Shown piece after piece: positions 9,601 through 17,471 of a DNA stretch of 64,000 bases. The DNA lies in assembly GCF_030504625.1 (NCBI RefSeq), contig NZ_JAUKWH010000004.1:62001-126000 (forward strand), read 5' to 3'. The stretch is from Neisseria sp. MVDL19-042950. GTDB taxonomy: Bacteria > Pseudomonadota > Gammaproteobacteria > Burkholderiales > Neisseriaceae. The translations under genes were made by a program, and so were the position numbers. The first letter of the stretch is position 1, and every line of letters begins with the position of its first letter. Below the pieces are notes generated by a model. That model saw nothing but the letters and a program-made list of their open reading frames with translations. It searched no databases and was not told the origin of the DNA.

Positions 9601-11112
9601 TTATTCCGGTCGCATTTGCGGGAACAGAATCACATCGCGGATAGACGGCGCGTCGGTGAGAAGCATCACCAAGCGGTCCAAGCCGATGCCGCTGCCGCCG
9701 GTGGGGGGCAGGCCGTATTCCATGGCGCGGATGTAGTCGGCATCGTAGTGCATGGCTTCGTCGTCGCCGGCATCTTTTTGCGCCACTTGCGCTTTAAAGC
9801 GGGCGGCTTGGTCTTCGGGGTCGTTCAGCTCCGAATAGCCGTTGGCCAACTCGCGGCCGACGATAAACAGCTCGAAGCGGTCGGTCAGGCCGGGTTTGGT
9901 GTCGGATGCGCGCGCCAGCGGCGACACTTCCACCGGATAGTCGATGATAAACGTCGGGTTCCACAGTTTGCTTTCCGCACAGCCTTCAAACAAGGCCAGT
10001 TGCAGGCTGCCGATACCGGGCGACGGCGGGATTTTTTCGCCGTGTTTCACGATCTCTTTTTTCAGCCATTCGGCATCATTCAACTGCTCGTCGGTATAAT
10101 GCGGATTGTATTTTTTGATGGCTTCGAGAATGGTCAAACGCTCGAACGGGCTTTCCAAATCCACTTCTTTGCCGTTGTAGCTCACTTTGGCGGTACCGCA
10201 CACTTCTTTGACGGCATGGCGGATCACGCCTTCGGTCATTTCCATCATGCGCTCGTAAGTGCAGAACGCTTCGTAGAATTCCATCATGGTGAATTCGGGG
10301 TTGTGGCGGGTACTCATGCCTTCGTTGCGGAAGCTGCGGTTGATTTCAAACACGCGTTCCAAACCGCCCACAACCAAGCGTTTCAGATAAAGCTCGGGGG
10401 CGATGCGCAGGTAAAGCGGCATGTCGAGCGCGTTGTGGTGGGTAACGAAGGGCTTGGCCGTGGCACCGCCGGGAATCGGGTGCATCATCGGGGTTTCCAC
10501 TTCGAGATAACGCTCGTTGACCATGTAGTTGCGCACGGCTTGGATGATTTTGCTGCGTTTGATGAAGGTGTCGCGCGAATCTTGGTTGGTAATCAGGTCG
10601 GCGTAACGCTGGCGGTATTTTTGTTCTTGGTCGGTCAAGCCTTTGTGTTTGTCGGGCAGCGGGCGCAACGATTTGGTGAGCAGATGCAGCTTGGATGCGC
10701 GCACGGTCAACTCGCCGTGATTGGTTTTGAACAGCGTGCCTTCCACGCCGATGATGTCGCCCAAATCCCAATGTTTGAAGGCGTTGTGCACGTCTTCGCC
10801 CACGCCTTGGTTGTTCACATACACTTGAATCTGGCCGCTCACGTCTTGGATGGTGGCGAAGCTGGCTTTACCCATGGCGCGTTGCAGCATCATGCGGCCG
10901 GCCACTTTAACGGGGATTTCCTGCGGGTCGAGCTCGGCTTTTTCCAGCGAACCGTATTGCGCCTGCAAATCGCCGGCAAAGGCATCGCGCTTGTATTGGT
11001 TGGGGAAGGCGATGCCGTGTTTGCGCAGTTCGTTTAATTTTTCGCGGCGCAGGGCGATGATTTGGTTTTCATCAAGCTGCGGCTCGGTTTGTGGGTTGTT
11101 CTGTTCGCTCAT
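9601..11112 (-). CDS. lysS: Lysyl-tRNA synthetase, class II
   Basis: 503 aa from MSEQNNPQ; a longer frame adds only five residues (MENNT) and is not needed, because the shorter form matches the neisserial LysS N-terminus. An N-terminal OB-fold anticodon-binding domain (residues about 60-150) precedes the class II core with motif 2 (FRNEGMS.RHNPEFT) and motif 3 ([11 protein letters not shown]). It charges tRNA-Lys. Single-gene transcript, with an inverted-DUS hairpin downstream and another upstream at 11214-11254. Confidence 0.95.
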   Translation of the reverse strand: MSEQNNPQTEPQLDENQIIALRREKLNELRKHGIAFPNQYKRDAFAGDLQAQYGSLEKAELDPQEIPVKVAGRMMLQRAMGKASFATIQDVSGQIQVYVNNQGVGEDVHNAFKHWDLGDIIGVEGTLFKTNHGELTVRASKLHLLTKSLRPLPDKHKGLTDQEQKYRQRYADLITNQDSRDTFIKRSKIIQAVRNYMVNERYLEVETPMMHPIPGGATAKPFVTHHNALDMPLYLRIAPELYLKRLVVGGLERVFEINRSFRNEGMSTRHNPEFTMMEFYEAFCTYERMMEMTEGVIRHAVKEVCGTAKVSYNGKEVDLESPFERLTILEAIKKYNPHYTDEQLNDAEWLKKEIVKHGEKIPPSPGIGSLQLALFEGCAESKLWNPTFIIDYPVEVSPLARASDTKPGLTDRFELFIVGRELANGYSELNDPEDQAARFKAQVAQKDAGDDEAMHYDADYIRAMEYGLPPTGGSGIGLDRLVMLLTDAPSIRDVILFPQMRPE

Positions 11113-11213
11113 GGTGTTGTTTTCCAAAAATAAGCAGGCCGTTTGCTGCGGCCTGAAGCGGTTGAATATTTGGGGCGTTATTGTACGCGGTTTCTATGTT
11201 TTTATCCATGATA

Positions 11214-11254
11214 AAGGCCGTCTGAAAACGTTGCCGGTGCTTTCAGACGGCCTT
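11214..11254. terminator. Inverted-DUS hairpin between lysS and the cold-shock gene
   Basis: AAAGGCCGTCTGAAAA and its inverted partner around a 10-nt loop. It lies upstream of lysS and of the cspA promoter, so it may simply insulate the two units. Confidence 0.5.
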
Positions 11255-11402
11255 CGGGCGGGATGTTGGCAAGATGGCCGGAAAGCCGCCGCCGATTTTG
11301 ATGCCGGCGATTGAAGCCCCGTGCCGCTCCGACCGCTTGCCGTTTTTAGCGGGGCAACGCGATTTAACCGAGTGCCGGTTTGTGTAATAAATCAGAAACT
11401 TC

Positions 11403-11584
11403 TTGACGTGCTGCGCCATGCCCCCCATACTGCCCACACTTGGTTAGTACGAAGTTGTTTAGTTTCTGTTGTTCTCTGTATTCCGTTTGGCATTCTGTTC
11501 AAGTTTCTCATCTGTGTTTCCGTAGTATTCAGTTTCCCTGCTTTTAGTTCTGACTGGTTTATTTATTTTTTTAAGGAAATACAC
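11403..11584 (+). promoter_or_regulatory. Promoter and long 5' leader of the cold-shock gene
   Basis: TTGACG at 11403-11408 and CATACT at 11426-11431 are separated by 17 nt. The predicted transcript would carry a leader of about 145 nt, pyrimidine-rich, ending in AAGGAAATACAC before the ATG. Long leaders are typical of cspA-type genes, where they act as RNA thermosensors; no structure was computed here. Confidence 0.5.
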
Positions 11585-11797
11585 ATGGATATCCAACAAT
11601 TCGGTTCAGTAAAATGGTTTAACGAGAGCAAAGGTTTCGGTTTTATCACGCCCGAAACAGGCGGCAAAGATTTGTTTGTACACTTCTCCGCCATCGCTTC
11701 GGACGGCTTCCGCACCTTGCAGGAAAACCAGCGCGTAAGCTACACCGAAGGTAACGGCCCGAAAGGTCCGCAGGCATTAAATGTTAAGGCTGTCTGA
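11585..11797 (+). CDS. cspA: CspA-family cold-shock protein
   Basis: 70 aa. The single cold-shock domain shows RNP1 (KGFGFITP) and RNP2 (LFVHFSAI), which bind single-stranded RNA and DNA. The ATG at 11585 is preceded by AAGGAAATAC; upstream in-frame codons belong to the leader. The last codons AAG GCT GTC TGA look like a degenerate DUS that supplies the stop. A strong bidirectional terminator follows. It likely acts as an RNA chaperone, with expression set through the long leader. Confidence 0.92.
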   Translation: MDIQQFGSVKWFNESKGFGFITPETGGKDLFVHFSAIASDGFRTLQENQRVSYTEGNGPKGPQALNVKAV

Positions 11798-11881
11798 TGG
11801 CTGCATCGCAAAGACGGGCGCGCATTTTTTATATGCTGCAAAAGCAAAAAGAGCTTGCCGCCGCCCGTAACGATAAAGTTT

Positions 11882-11925
11882 GAACAAAAAAGCCCGGAAC
11901 GTTATGTTCCGGGCTTTTTTGTTCA
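11882..11925. terminator. Strong bidirectional terminator
   Basis: A perfect hairpin with arms GAACAAAAAAGCCCGGAAC and GTTCCGGGCTTTTTTGTTC around GTTAT-type loop sequence. It ends cspA on the plus strand and overlaps the 3' end of the convergent GH20 gene. It is one of the few terminators here not built from DUS. Confidence 0.88.
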
Positions 11926-13482
11926 ATTTACGTTTCGTTTGGCTTTTGATTGGGAATCGACAATGGATAGGTTTTTGTCTAGCCATAATTTAGCGTCTTG
12001 ATATTGGTAGGCATGGTAATCCACACCGTTTTTCTGTGTGGTTTTACCGGTTTTCTGCCATTGGCTGCTCAGCACGACGTTACTTTGCGGCGAACCTTTC
12101 ACCCACACATTCAAACCTTTGCGCTTGTGTAGGCTGGATTCCTGAAGCAAATGCAGGGTTTGCTTGTTGTTGGCTTTCAAATCGACGATGGTTTCGTTTT
12201 TAATCTGTTCTAAATCCAGATAGGCCCGTTCCAACAGAGGGGCATTGTAGGTTATCGCACTTCTTTTCTGCCTTGTAACCTTCGCAGATCCGTCTCCTCG
12301 GGTTTTCCATATCACCGATTCCAACAACCCTTCGGTATATTTTTGAATGGTGCTGCTGTTGAGTGAACCGGCATTTTCTCCCCAAATAGCCAGTGAAGCG
12401 CCCAGTATTTTGCTGGTGTCTTTAATGGCATTGTGGCGGTTTTCGCCGTCCCACACGCCCAAATTCCAACGTTTTAACACATCGCGCGCAGCAAAGTCGC
12501 TGTCGTGGGAAGTGCCCCAATTTTGTTTCGGCACAACGTATAAATAATAAGAGTTGTAATTCATCACGTCGAACCCTTTTTCCACCAATTCAGGCATGCT
12601 GACACGGATTTTGCGGCGCTGGGCGGCGGTGCCTTTATCTTCGGGATCGCCGTCGTAGCTCCAATAAGTGATTTGGATATTGCGGTCGAGTTGGTCGAGC
12701 GTGGGTTTGATCAGGCCGTCGTTCCACATGCGCGGCTTCAGTTTTTTTTCAGACAAAAAAGCAGCCAGAGAATTGGCATAGGTAATGAATCGGTGGTTGC
12801 TGTCGGCACTGTAACTGAATTCATCTCCGCCTATATGGAAATGTTTGCCGCTGCCGCTAAAGGCATCGGCCACTTCGGTAATCAGCGATTTTACCAATGC
12901 AACGCTTTCGGGGTTGGTAACGTCAATTTCTTCGTCTTCGGAATCTTTTAATTTCAACGACTGCACATAATCTTTGCCGCGGTGGTGTTCCAGCAGTTTG
13001 AAAATGGCAGACATGTGGCCGGGGCTGTCTACTTCGGGAATCAGTTCTATGTTTTTAGATTTGGCATAGCGTTTGATTTCGTCAAGCTGGCGGTAACTTA
13101 AAAACGGTTTGCCGGTGTTGGGGTTGATGTAAACGCCTTCTGTATTTTGGGTGGCGTTTTTCGCGAGTTGGTTAAGTATTTTGCTTTCAAGGGCGTAGTT
13201 TTCATTGTCGGAAAAGTGCAGATGCAGAAAATTACCGCCGGAAGCTGCGATGGTGTCGATAAAGTCTTTGATCACATGCACGGGATAAAAATGCCGTGCG
13301 GTGTCAAGCATCAAACCGCTTTGCTTACCGGAATACTCTTTTTCTTTCTCTTTAGGTGTGTTTTTCAGATTCTGATGCTTCATGGTTGCGGCATCGCATG
13401 CGACATTGGTAAAGGAGATCAAAGCCGCTAAAGCAGGCAGAACGAGTTTGCTTAAATATTGTGAAGCGGGAAAATTTTTCAT
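11923..13482 (-). CDS. Secreted dispersin-B-like GH20 beta-N-acetylglucosaminidase
   Basis: 519 aa. An N-terminal export signal (hydrophobic residues 12-28; a Cys at 29 is in a poor lipobox) is followed by a GH20 barrel at about residues 53-395 that closely resembles Aggregatibacter dispersin B: GLMLDTARHFY, GGNFLHLHFSD, NPNTGKPFLSYRQLD, HFHIGGDEF and TYWSYDGD. The catalytic Asp-Glu pair is D220-E221, and the aromatic substrate-site residues W274, Y312/Y313 and W368 are kept. Dispersin B hydrolyses poly-beta-1,6-N-acetylglucosamine, the adhesin of many biofilms. Unlike dispersin B (about 380 aa), this protein carries an extra C-terminal region of about 120 residues, basic and beta-rich, which I do not recognise. 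Standalone gene. Confidence 0.85.
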   Translation of the reverse strand: MKNFPASQYLSKLVLPALAALISFTNVACDAATMKHQNLKNTPKEKEKEYSGKQSGLMLDTARHFYPVHVIKDFIDTIAASGGNFLHLHFSDNENYALESKILNQLAKNATQNTEGVYINPNTGKPFLSYRQLDEIKRYAKSKNIELIPEVDSPGHMSAIFKLLEHHRGKDYVQSLKLKDSEDEEIDVTNPESVALVKSLITEVADAFSGSGKHFHIGGDEFSYSADSNHRFITYANSLAAFLSEKKLKPRMWNDGLIKPTLDQLDRNIQITYWSYDGDPEDKGTAAQRRKIRVSMPELVEKGFDVMNYNSYYLYVVPKQNWGTSHDSDFAARDVLKRWNLGVWDGENRHNAIKDTSKILGASLAIWGENAGSLNSSTIQKYTEGLLESVIWKTRGDGSAKVTRQKRSAITYNAPLLERAYLDLEQIKNETIVDLKANNKQTLHLLQESSLHKRKGLNVWVKGSPQSNVVLSSQWQKTGKTTQKNGVDYHAYQYQDAKLWLDKNLSIVDSQSKAKRNVN

Positions 13483-13809
13483 AATTATAGCGAGTGATAT
13501 CAGGGGTTATTTACAAGGAGTAGCAGAAATACGGCCTGCTCCGTTAAGTTTGTTCGATTTAATTTTATATCTTGATTTTCTTTAAAATTACGATAATTTT
13601 TATAATATTTTGCTTAGGCGTGCAGAATAATTGTGGGATGATGCCGCGAGGCCGTCTGAAACAATGCTGTTTCAGACGGCCTGATTTGGCTATACTGCCC
13701 ATACTTGCGCCTGCTTTCCAAAGTTTCAACAAGAGCAGCAAACCGCTTGCGGATTGCGATACAATGCCGTCGTTTCTCCCATTTAAACAACAGATAACGT
13801 AAAAATATA
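13483..13809. other. Divergent intergenic region, GH20 gene and methyltransferase
   Basis: 327 nt, AT-rich next to the GH20 start. It holds a tight inverted-DUS hairpin at about 13649-13682 and room for two divergent promoters. No further gene is seen. Confidence 0.5.
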
Positions 13810-14895
13810 ATGAAATTATTTCCCGCTTTAGAAGAACGGTATTCCACAGAACAACTTTCCGCCGGAGCTGCCCAGCGTCTTGCCCAAGAAATCGCATTCG
13901 CACCGGTGGTTTTCCAAGTATCGCGTTTGATGGTCAAATTCGGCATTTTAGACCGCCTGAACGGGCGGCAAGAAGGCATGACATTGGATGAAATTGCCGA
14001 AAGTGCAGGCCTGAACCGTTATGCCGCCCAAGTGTTGCTCGAAGCCTCACTGTCTATCGGCACCGTTATCACGCAAAACGATCGTTATCTGATTGCCAAA
14101 GCAGGTTGGTTTCTGATTAAAGACCGAATGGCACGCGTGAACATGGATTTCATTCATGAAGTTTGTTATCAGGGTCTGTTTGATTTGGAGGCTACTTTGC
14201 TGAGCGGCAAACCCGAAGGGCTGAAAGTGTTCGGCAACTGGCCGACAATCTACGAAGGCCTGTCGCAACTACCTGAAACTGCACGCGAAAAATGGCTGGC
14301 GTTTGACCACTATTATTCCGACAACTCTTTTCCCGAAGCATTGGAAATCGTGTTCGCCAAACCGGTGGCAAAACTGCTTGATGTCGGCGGCAACACCGGT
14401 CGCTGGGCATTGCAATGCGTGGGCCACAATCAAGATGTGGAAGTAACGATTATGGACTTGCCGCAGCAGCTCGGCCTCATGCACCAAGCCGTGCAGGGCC
14501 AAGAGGGGGCAGAACGCATACACGGCCACCCGGCCAACTTGCTTGATCCCGCCGTGCCGTTTCCTGAAGGTTACCAAGCGATTTGGATGAGCCAGTTTCT
14601 TGACTGCTTCTCCGAAGAAGAAGTAACCGGAATTTTGAGCCGCGCTGCCAAATCAATGGGTGCCGATACCGACCTCTATATCATGGAGCCTTTCTGGGAC
14701 AGGCAAAAATACGAAACCGCCGCCTACTGCCTTACCCAAAGCAGCGTATATTTTACCGCCATGGCCAACGGCAACAGCAAATTCTACCATTCCGAAGACA
14801 TGATCCGCTGCGTGGGCGAGGCCGGATTGAAAGTAGCGGAAATACGCGACGGCTTGGGCAGAGGCCACAGCATTTTACGGTGCCGCAAAGCCTGA
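13810..14895 (+). CDS. SAM-dependent methyltransferase (O-methyltransferase family 2-like)
   Basis: 361 aa. The N-terminal 100 residues look like the helical dimerisation/winged-helix domain of small-molecule O-methyltransferases (TLDEIAESAGLNRYAAQVLLEA). The Rossmann core begins with the SAM motif LLDVGGNTGRW (about 189-199), followed by an acidic residue in MDLPQQL and IMEPFWDRQ. The substrate cannot be read from sequence and no biosynthetic neighbours help. No clear Shine-Dalgarno precedes the ATG. An inverted-DUS terminator follows. Confidence 0.75.
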   Translation: MKLFPALEERYSTEQLSAGAAQRLAQEIAFAPVVFQVSRLMVKFGILDRLNGRQEGMTLDEIAESAGLNRYAAQVLLEASLSIGTVITQNDRYLIAKAGWFLIKDRMARVNMDFIHEVCYQGLFDLEATLLSGKPEGLKVFGNWPTIYEGLSQLPETAREKWLAFDHYYSDNSFPEALEIVFAKPVAKLLDVGGNTGRWALQCVGHNQDVEVTIMDLPQQLGLMHQAVQGQEGAERIHGHPANLLDPAVPFPEGYQAIWMSQFLDCFSEEEVTGILSRAAKSMGADTDLYIMEPFWDRQKYETAAYCLTQSSVYFTAMANGNSKFYHSEDMIRCVGEAGLKVAEIRDGLGRGHSILRCRKA

Positions 14896-14925
14896 ATGCT
14901 CCTTGATTAACATGTGTCAAAACAT

Positions 14926-14964
14926 AAAGAGGCCGTCTGAAAACCTGTTTCAGACGGCCTCTTC
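14926..14964. terminator. Inverted-DUS terminator after the methyltransferase
   Basis: AAAGAGGCCGTCTGAAAAC and its inverted copy flank a short loop. Confidence 0.75.
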
Positions 14965-15026
14965 CATAAAACCCACCCTGTAAATAAGAGTACATTTCCT
15001 ATTGAAGTGGAGCAGGGTTTCGATAA

Positions 15027-15464
15027 TCAGTCTTTAAACTTATCGTGGCAGGCTTTGCAGCTTTGGCCTACTTTGCCGAAAGACACTTTCACCGCATCAT
15101 AACCGCCGGTTTTGGCTGCTTTATCCAATTCGGCAGCCGCATCGGTAAAACGCTTGATGGCCGCTTGGAACTCTTGCGGTTTTTCCCAAACCGCCGCTTT
15201 AGCATCCGAACCTTCGCCTCGGCTGTCCGCATCATAATGCTGCCAAGGTTCGTTAGCCGTTTCGTTTAATTGCTCCGCCAGCAAAGCAAATTCTTTGGCA
15301 GGGAAAGATTGCGCATCGCTTTTTTTAATAATCGCGCCCATTTTCTTATTCAGGCCGCGCCAGTCTTTCATATACTGCTGGCGTGCCTTGATATCGCCCG
15401 CGTCGGCATGAGCAAAAGGAGTTGTTAGAGAAAGGCATAACAGTGCCCAAAAACATTTTTTCAT
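15027..15464 (-). CDS. Periplasmic class II cytochrome c (cytochrome c' type)
   Basis: 145 aa with a signal peptide (residues 1-20, cut after AHA), a four-helix bundle and the haem-binding CKACH at residues 136-140, next to the C-terminus as in class II cytochromes. Pathogenic Neisseria use a related cytochrome c' (CycP) to bind nitric oxide and protect against it; the same role is likely here but not proven by sequence. A good ribosome site (AAGGAACACGCC) precedes the ATG. No partner genes are adjacent. Confidence 0.85.
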   Translation of the reverse strand: MKKCFWALLCLSLTTPFAHADAGDIKARQQYMKDWRGLNKKMGAIIKKSDAQSFPAKEFALLAEQLNETANEPWQHYDADSRGEGSDAKAAVWEKPQEFQAAIKRFTDAAAELDKAAKTGGYDAVKVSFGKVGQSCKACHDKFKD

Positions 15465-15582
15465 GGCGTGTTCCTTAAATATTTTTTAATTAAGATTATT
15501 GGTAATGTTTAGAAAGAAAACCGATATACATTCGGCAAGGATGGAAAGATACGCTAACTGAAGTTAGCCGTCCAGCATTATG

Positions 15583-15624
15583 AAAAAGGCCGTCTTAAAA
15601 TCATGTTTTCAGACGGCCTTTTTC
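15583..15624. terminator. Imperfect inverted-DUS hairpin
   Basis: Left arm GGCCGTCTTAAAA carries one mismatch to DUS; the right arm is perfect. It sits before a coding-like remnant. Confidence 0.5.
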
Positions 15625-15639
15625 ATTAAAACAAGTTGG

Positions 15640-15822
15640 GCAGCAGAATACAGTGCCATCGGTGAAGAGAACATTCATTTTGCCGGCATAACAGTGCCGG
15701 CCGGCAACCGCAACACCCGCAACCGCGCCGCCGAAGTATTGGTAAACGGCGCAGAAGCCAAACTCATCCGCCGCCGCGAAACCATCGAACAGCAACTTGC
15801 CAACGAACAAGCCTGTTTATAG
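15640..15822 (+). pseudogene. 3' remnant of an unrecognised gene
   Basis: About 60 codons with native codon bias (GITVPAGNRNTRNRAAE ... RRRETIEQQ) run to a stop at 15820-15822. No convincing start exists: the frame passes back through a DUS hairpin to an ATG at 15580, which is unlikely to be functional. It reads like the tail of a lost gene, with basic helical C-terminal sequence. I cannot name the parent family. Confidence 0.4.
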
Positions 15823-15862
15823 CGGATATCGGCCATAGTGATTTAAATCGTTGAGATGTGAT

Positions 15863-15923
15863 AAGGCCGTCTGAAAATGAATTGCCCCGAGTTTAAAGGG
15901 CGGTTTATTTTCAGACGGCCTTT
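15863..15923. terminator. Inverted-DUS hairpin between two gene remnants
   Basis: AAGGCCGTCTGAAAAT and its complement with a loop of about 30 nt. The remnants on either side converge on it, as two once-complete genes would. Confidence 0.6.
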
Positions 15924-15930
15924 TGGCTTT

Positions 15931-16074
15931 TTAAGGCTTGATCAATACATCAGTAGGTGTATGTAGTGCAAAGCCACGCATGCGGTTTTGGTTCAGATCG
16001 ACAAACAACGCGCGTGCCAAAGGCACACACTCTACATGCAGGCTACGGATTGCTTGTACGCAAAAACGATTTTC
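15931..16074 (-). pseudogene. 3' remnant of a second native gene, cut by an AT-rich insertion
   Basis: About 48 codons read cleanly on the minus strand in native codon use (ENRFCVQAIRSLHVEC ... ALHTPTDVLIKP) to a stop at 15931-15933. The frame dissolves at about 16075, exactly where base composition drops into the AT-rich gene, whose last ten or so codons read the same DNA in another frame. This suggests the AT-rich gene replaced the 5' part of a native gene. The parent family is not recognised. Confidence 0.45.
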
Positions 16075-17323
16075 CAAAAATATCCAATGATTTATTCAGA
16101 TAGCAAACAATGTTGCATTGTTTTTCTTGAATTTTATTAATTATAGAATCAGGTGTCTCAAATGTACTCTCCATATACCAATAAATTAAATCATATTCTT
16201 GAGGAGTATTTTTATCTCTTCCTATATAAATAATCGTCACCAAATCAACTAACTCATTGTAAGTGTAATCAGAGAAAAAATCTTTAATTCTTTCCCGTTC
16301 TTGTTGCCACGCTTTCCAGTCAATTTTATCTAAACTTGAATCCCATTCAATTTTGTTATCACCTGTTATAGAATTTTCTTTTATTTGAAACTGTTTAAAA
16401 AAATCAATAACATTTTTAACTTTATCATTACTCAAATCCTTAAATGCTATATCTTTAGATATTAAAGATGATAAATAATAATCTTCTTTTACATAATCTA
16501 TGCATTTGTATATTTGCTTCCTAGAAGCAAGCTTAAATTTGATTTGCAGTTCATCTAGCAATTCTTGAGTTAGAGCTTCTTCCCATTGATGAAATACAGG
16601 TAAAGACTCTGCTAGTTTAGTTAGTTGAAAGTATGTAAGAAATTGATTTCCTCTATTTTTCTTATAATCATCATGTAAATTTTGAATAAAATGATAGAAA
16701 TCATCCAATTTTTTATGATTTTTCTCAGCATTTGAAAATAAAAAAAGTATTTGAATATTAGAAATATCTTGTAAATGCCTTTTTGATTCTGTATCTAAAG
16801 GATAACGGAAAGTTTGCCCTGTTGGATCAATAGCCCCCCATTGCTGGATATATTCATCCAAAATAGATAAATATGCATCAAATTTTTCATCGAATATTTG
16901 TTTTCTATTTATGTGTGAATCCATAGACCAAATGGAAAAATTATGTGAACATATTAATTCCCATAACAAAATAATATTATGATGACTTATATTTAATGAT
17001 GACGGTTTTCTTAGATTTTTGATTTCATATATAGAAATTATTTTCTCAATTATTGCTTTTAAATATAACTCAATAGAATGTCTAATATTAAAACAAATTG
17101 GATATACTAAAATATCCTCTGTAATTTTTATATTTTTTATATCTATTTGATGAGCATTTGAGCTTTGCATTAATTTTAATCGTCTTAATATCTCATTAAT
17201 CATCAATCTAACTGATTCAAAATATCCTTCCGCATAGTAATCAATTGTAGGATGTCCGTTTTCCCCGACAGCCGCTGTAACAGGATCATGAATTTTATAA
17301 TTTACAAAATATGAGTAGTCCAT
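16043..17323 (-). CDS. AT-rich accessory protein of unknown function
   Basis: 426 aa from the ATG at 17323, chosen because AAAGGA lies 6 nt upstream; an ATG at 17347 has no ribosome site. The gene is strongly AT-rich and uses A/T-ending codons, unlike all flanking genes, so it was probably acquired. It is largely helical and cytoplasmic. Residues near 80-95 (IRHSIELYLKAIIEKI) resemble the helix of HEPN-like or nucleic-acid-associated proteins, but no RxxxxH catalytic motif was identified. Its C-terminus overlaps a native gene remnant out of frame. A phage-defence role would fit the context but is speculation. Confidence 0.65.
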   Translation of the reverse strand: MDYSYFVNYKIHDPVTAAVGENGHPTIDYYAEGYFESVRLMINEILRRLKLMQSSNAHQIDIKNIKITEDILVYPICFNIRHSIELYLKAIIEKIISIYEIKNLRKPSSLNISHHNIILLWELICSHNFSIWSMDSHINRKQIFDEKFDAYLSILDEYIQQWGAIDPTGQTFRYPLDTESKRHLQDISNIQILFLFSNAEKNHKKLDDFYHFIQNLHDDYKKNRGNQFLTYFQLTKLAESLPVFHQWEEALTQELLDELQIKFKLASRKQIYKCIDYVKEDYYLSSLISKDIAFKDLSNDKVKNVIDFFKQFQIKENSITGDNKIEWDSSLDKIDWKAWQQERERIKDFFSDYTYNELVDLVTIIYIGRDKNTPQEYDLIYWYMESTFETPDSIINKIQEKQCNIVCYLNKSLDIFGKSFLRTSNP

Positions 17324-17392
17324 TTTAAATCCTTTGTATTCATACATTCTAATTCGTAGGCCAGATTCTTAAATCCGACAAAGCATCTCAGT

Positions 17393-17415
17393 TTCTCTCA
17401 AAAAGTCGGATACAA
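17393..17415 (-). terminator. Terminator downstream of polA
   Basis: On the minus strand GTCGGATACTTGTATCCGAC is a perfect palindrome followed by a run of T. The same GTCGG-type palindrome family recurs at 44390. Confidence 0.6.
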
Positions 17416-17424
17416 GTATCCGAC

Positions 17425-17461
17425 CTACGGCCTGAAAAATTATTTTTCAGACGGCCTTTTA
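17425..17461 (-). terminator. Degenerate DUS hairpin after polA
   Basis: GGCCTGAAAAA pairs imperfectly with TTTTTCAGACGGCC; one arm has lost three bases of the DUS. Confidence 0.5.
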
Positions 17462-17471
17462 TTTATTCAAA

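Noticed and set aside
9616-11037. A 473-codon open frame on the plus strand opposite lysS.
   Set aside because: It is the antisense shadow of lysS: composition is rich in Phe, His and Gly, and no protein family pattern is seen.
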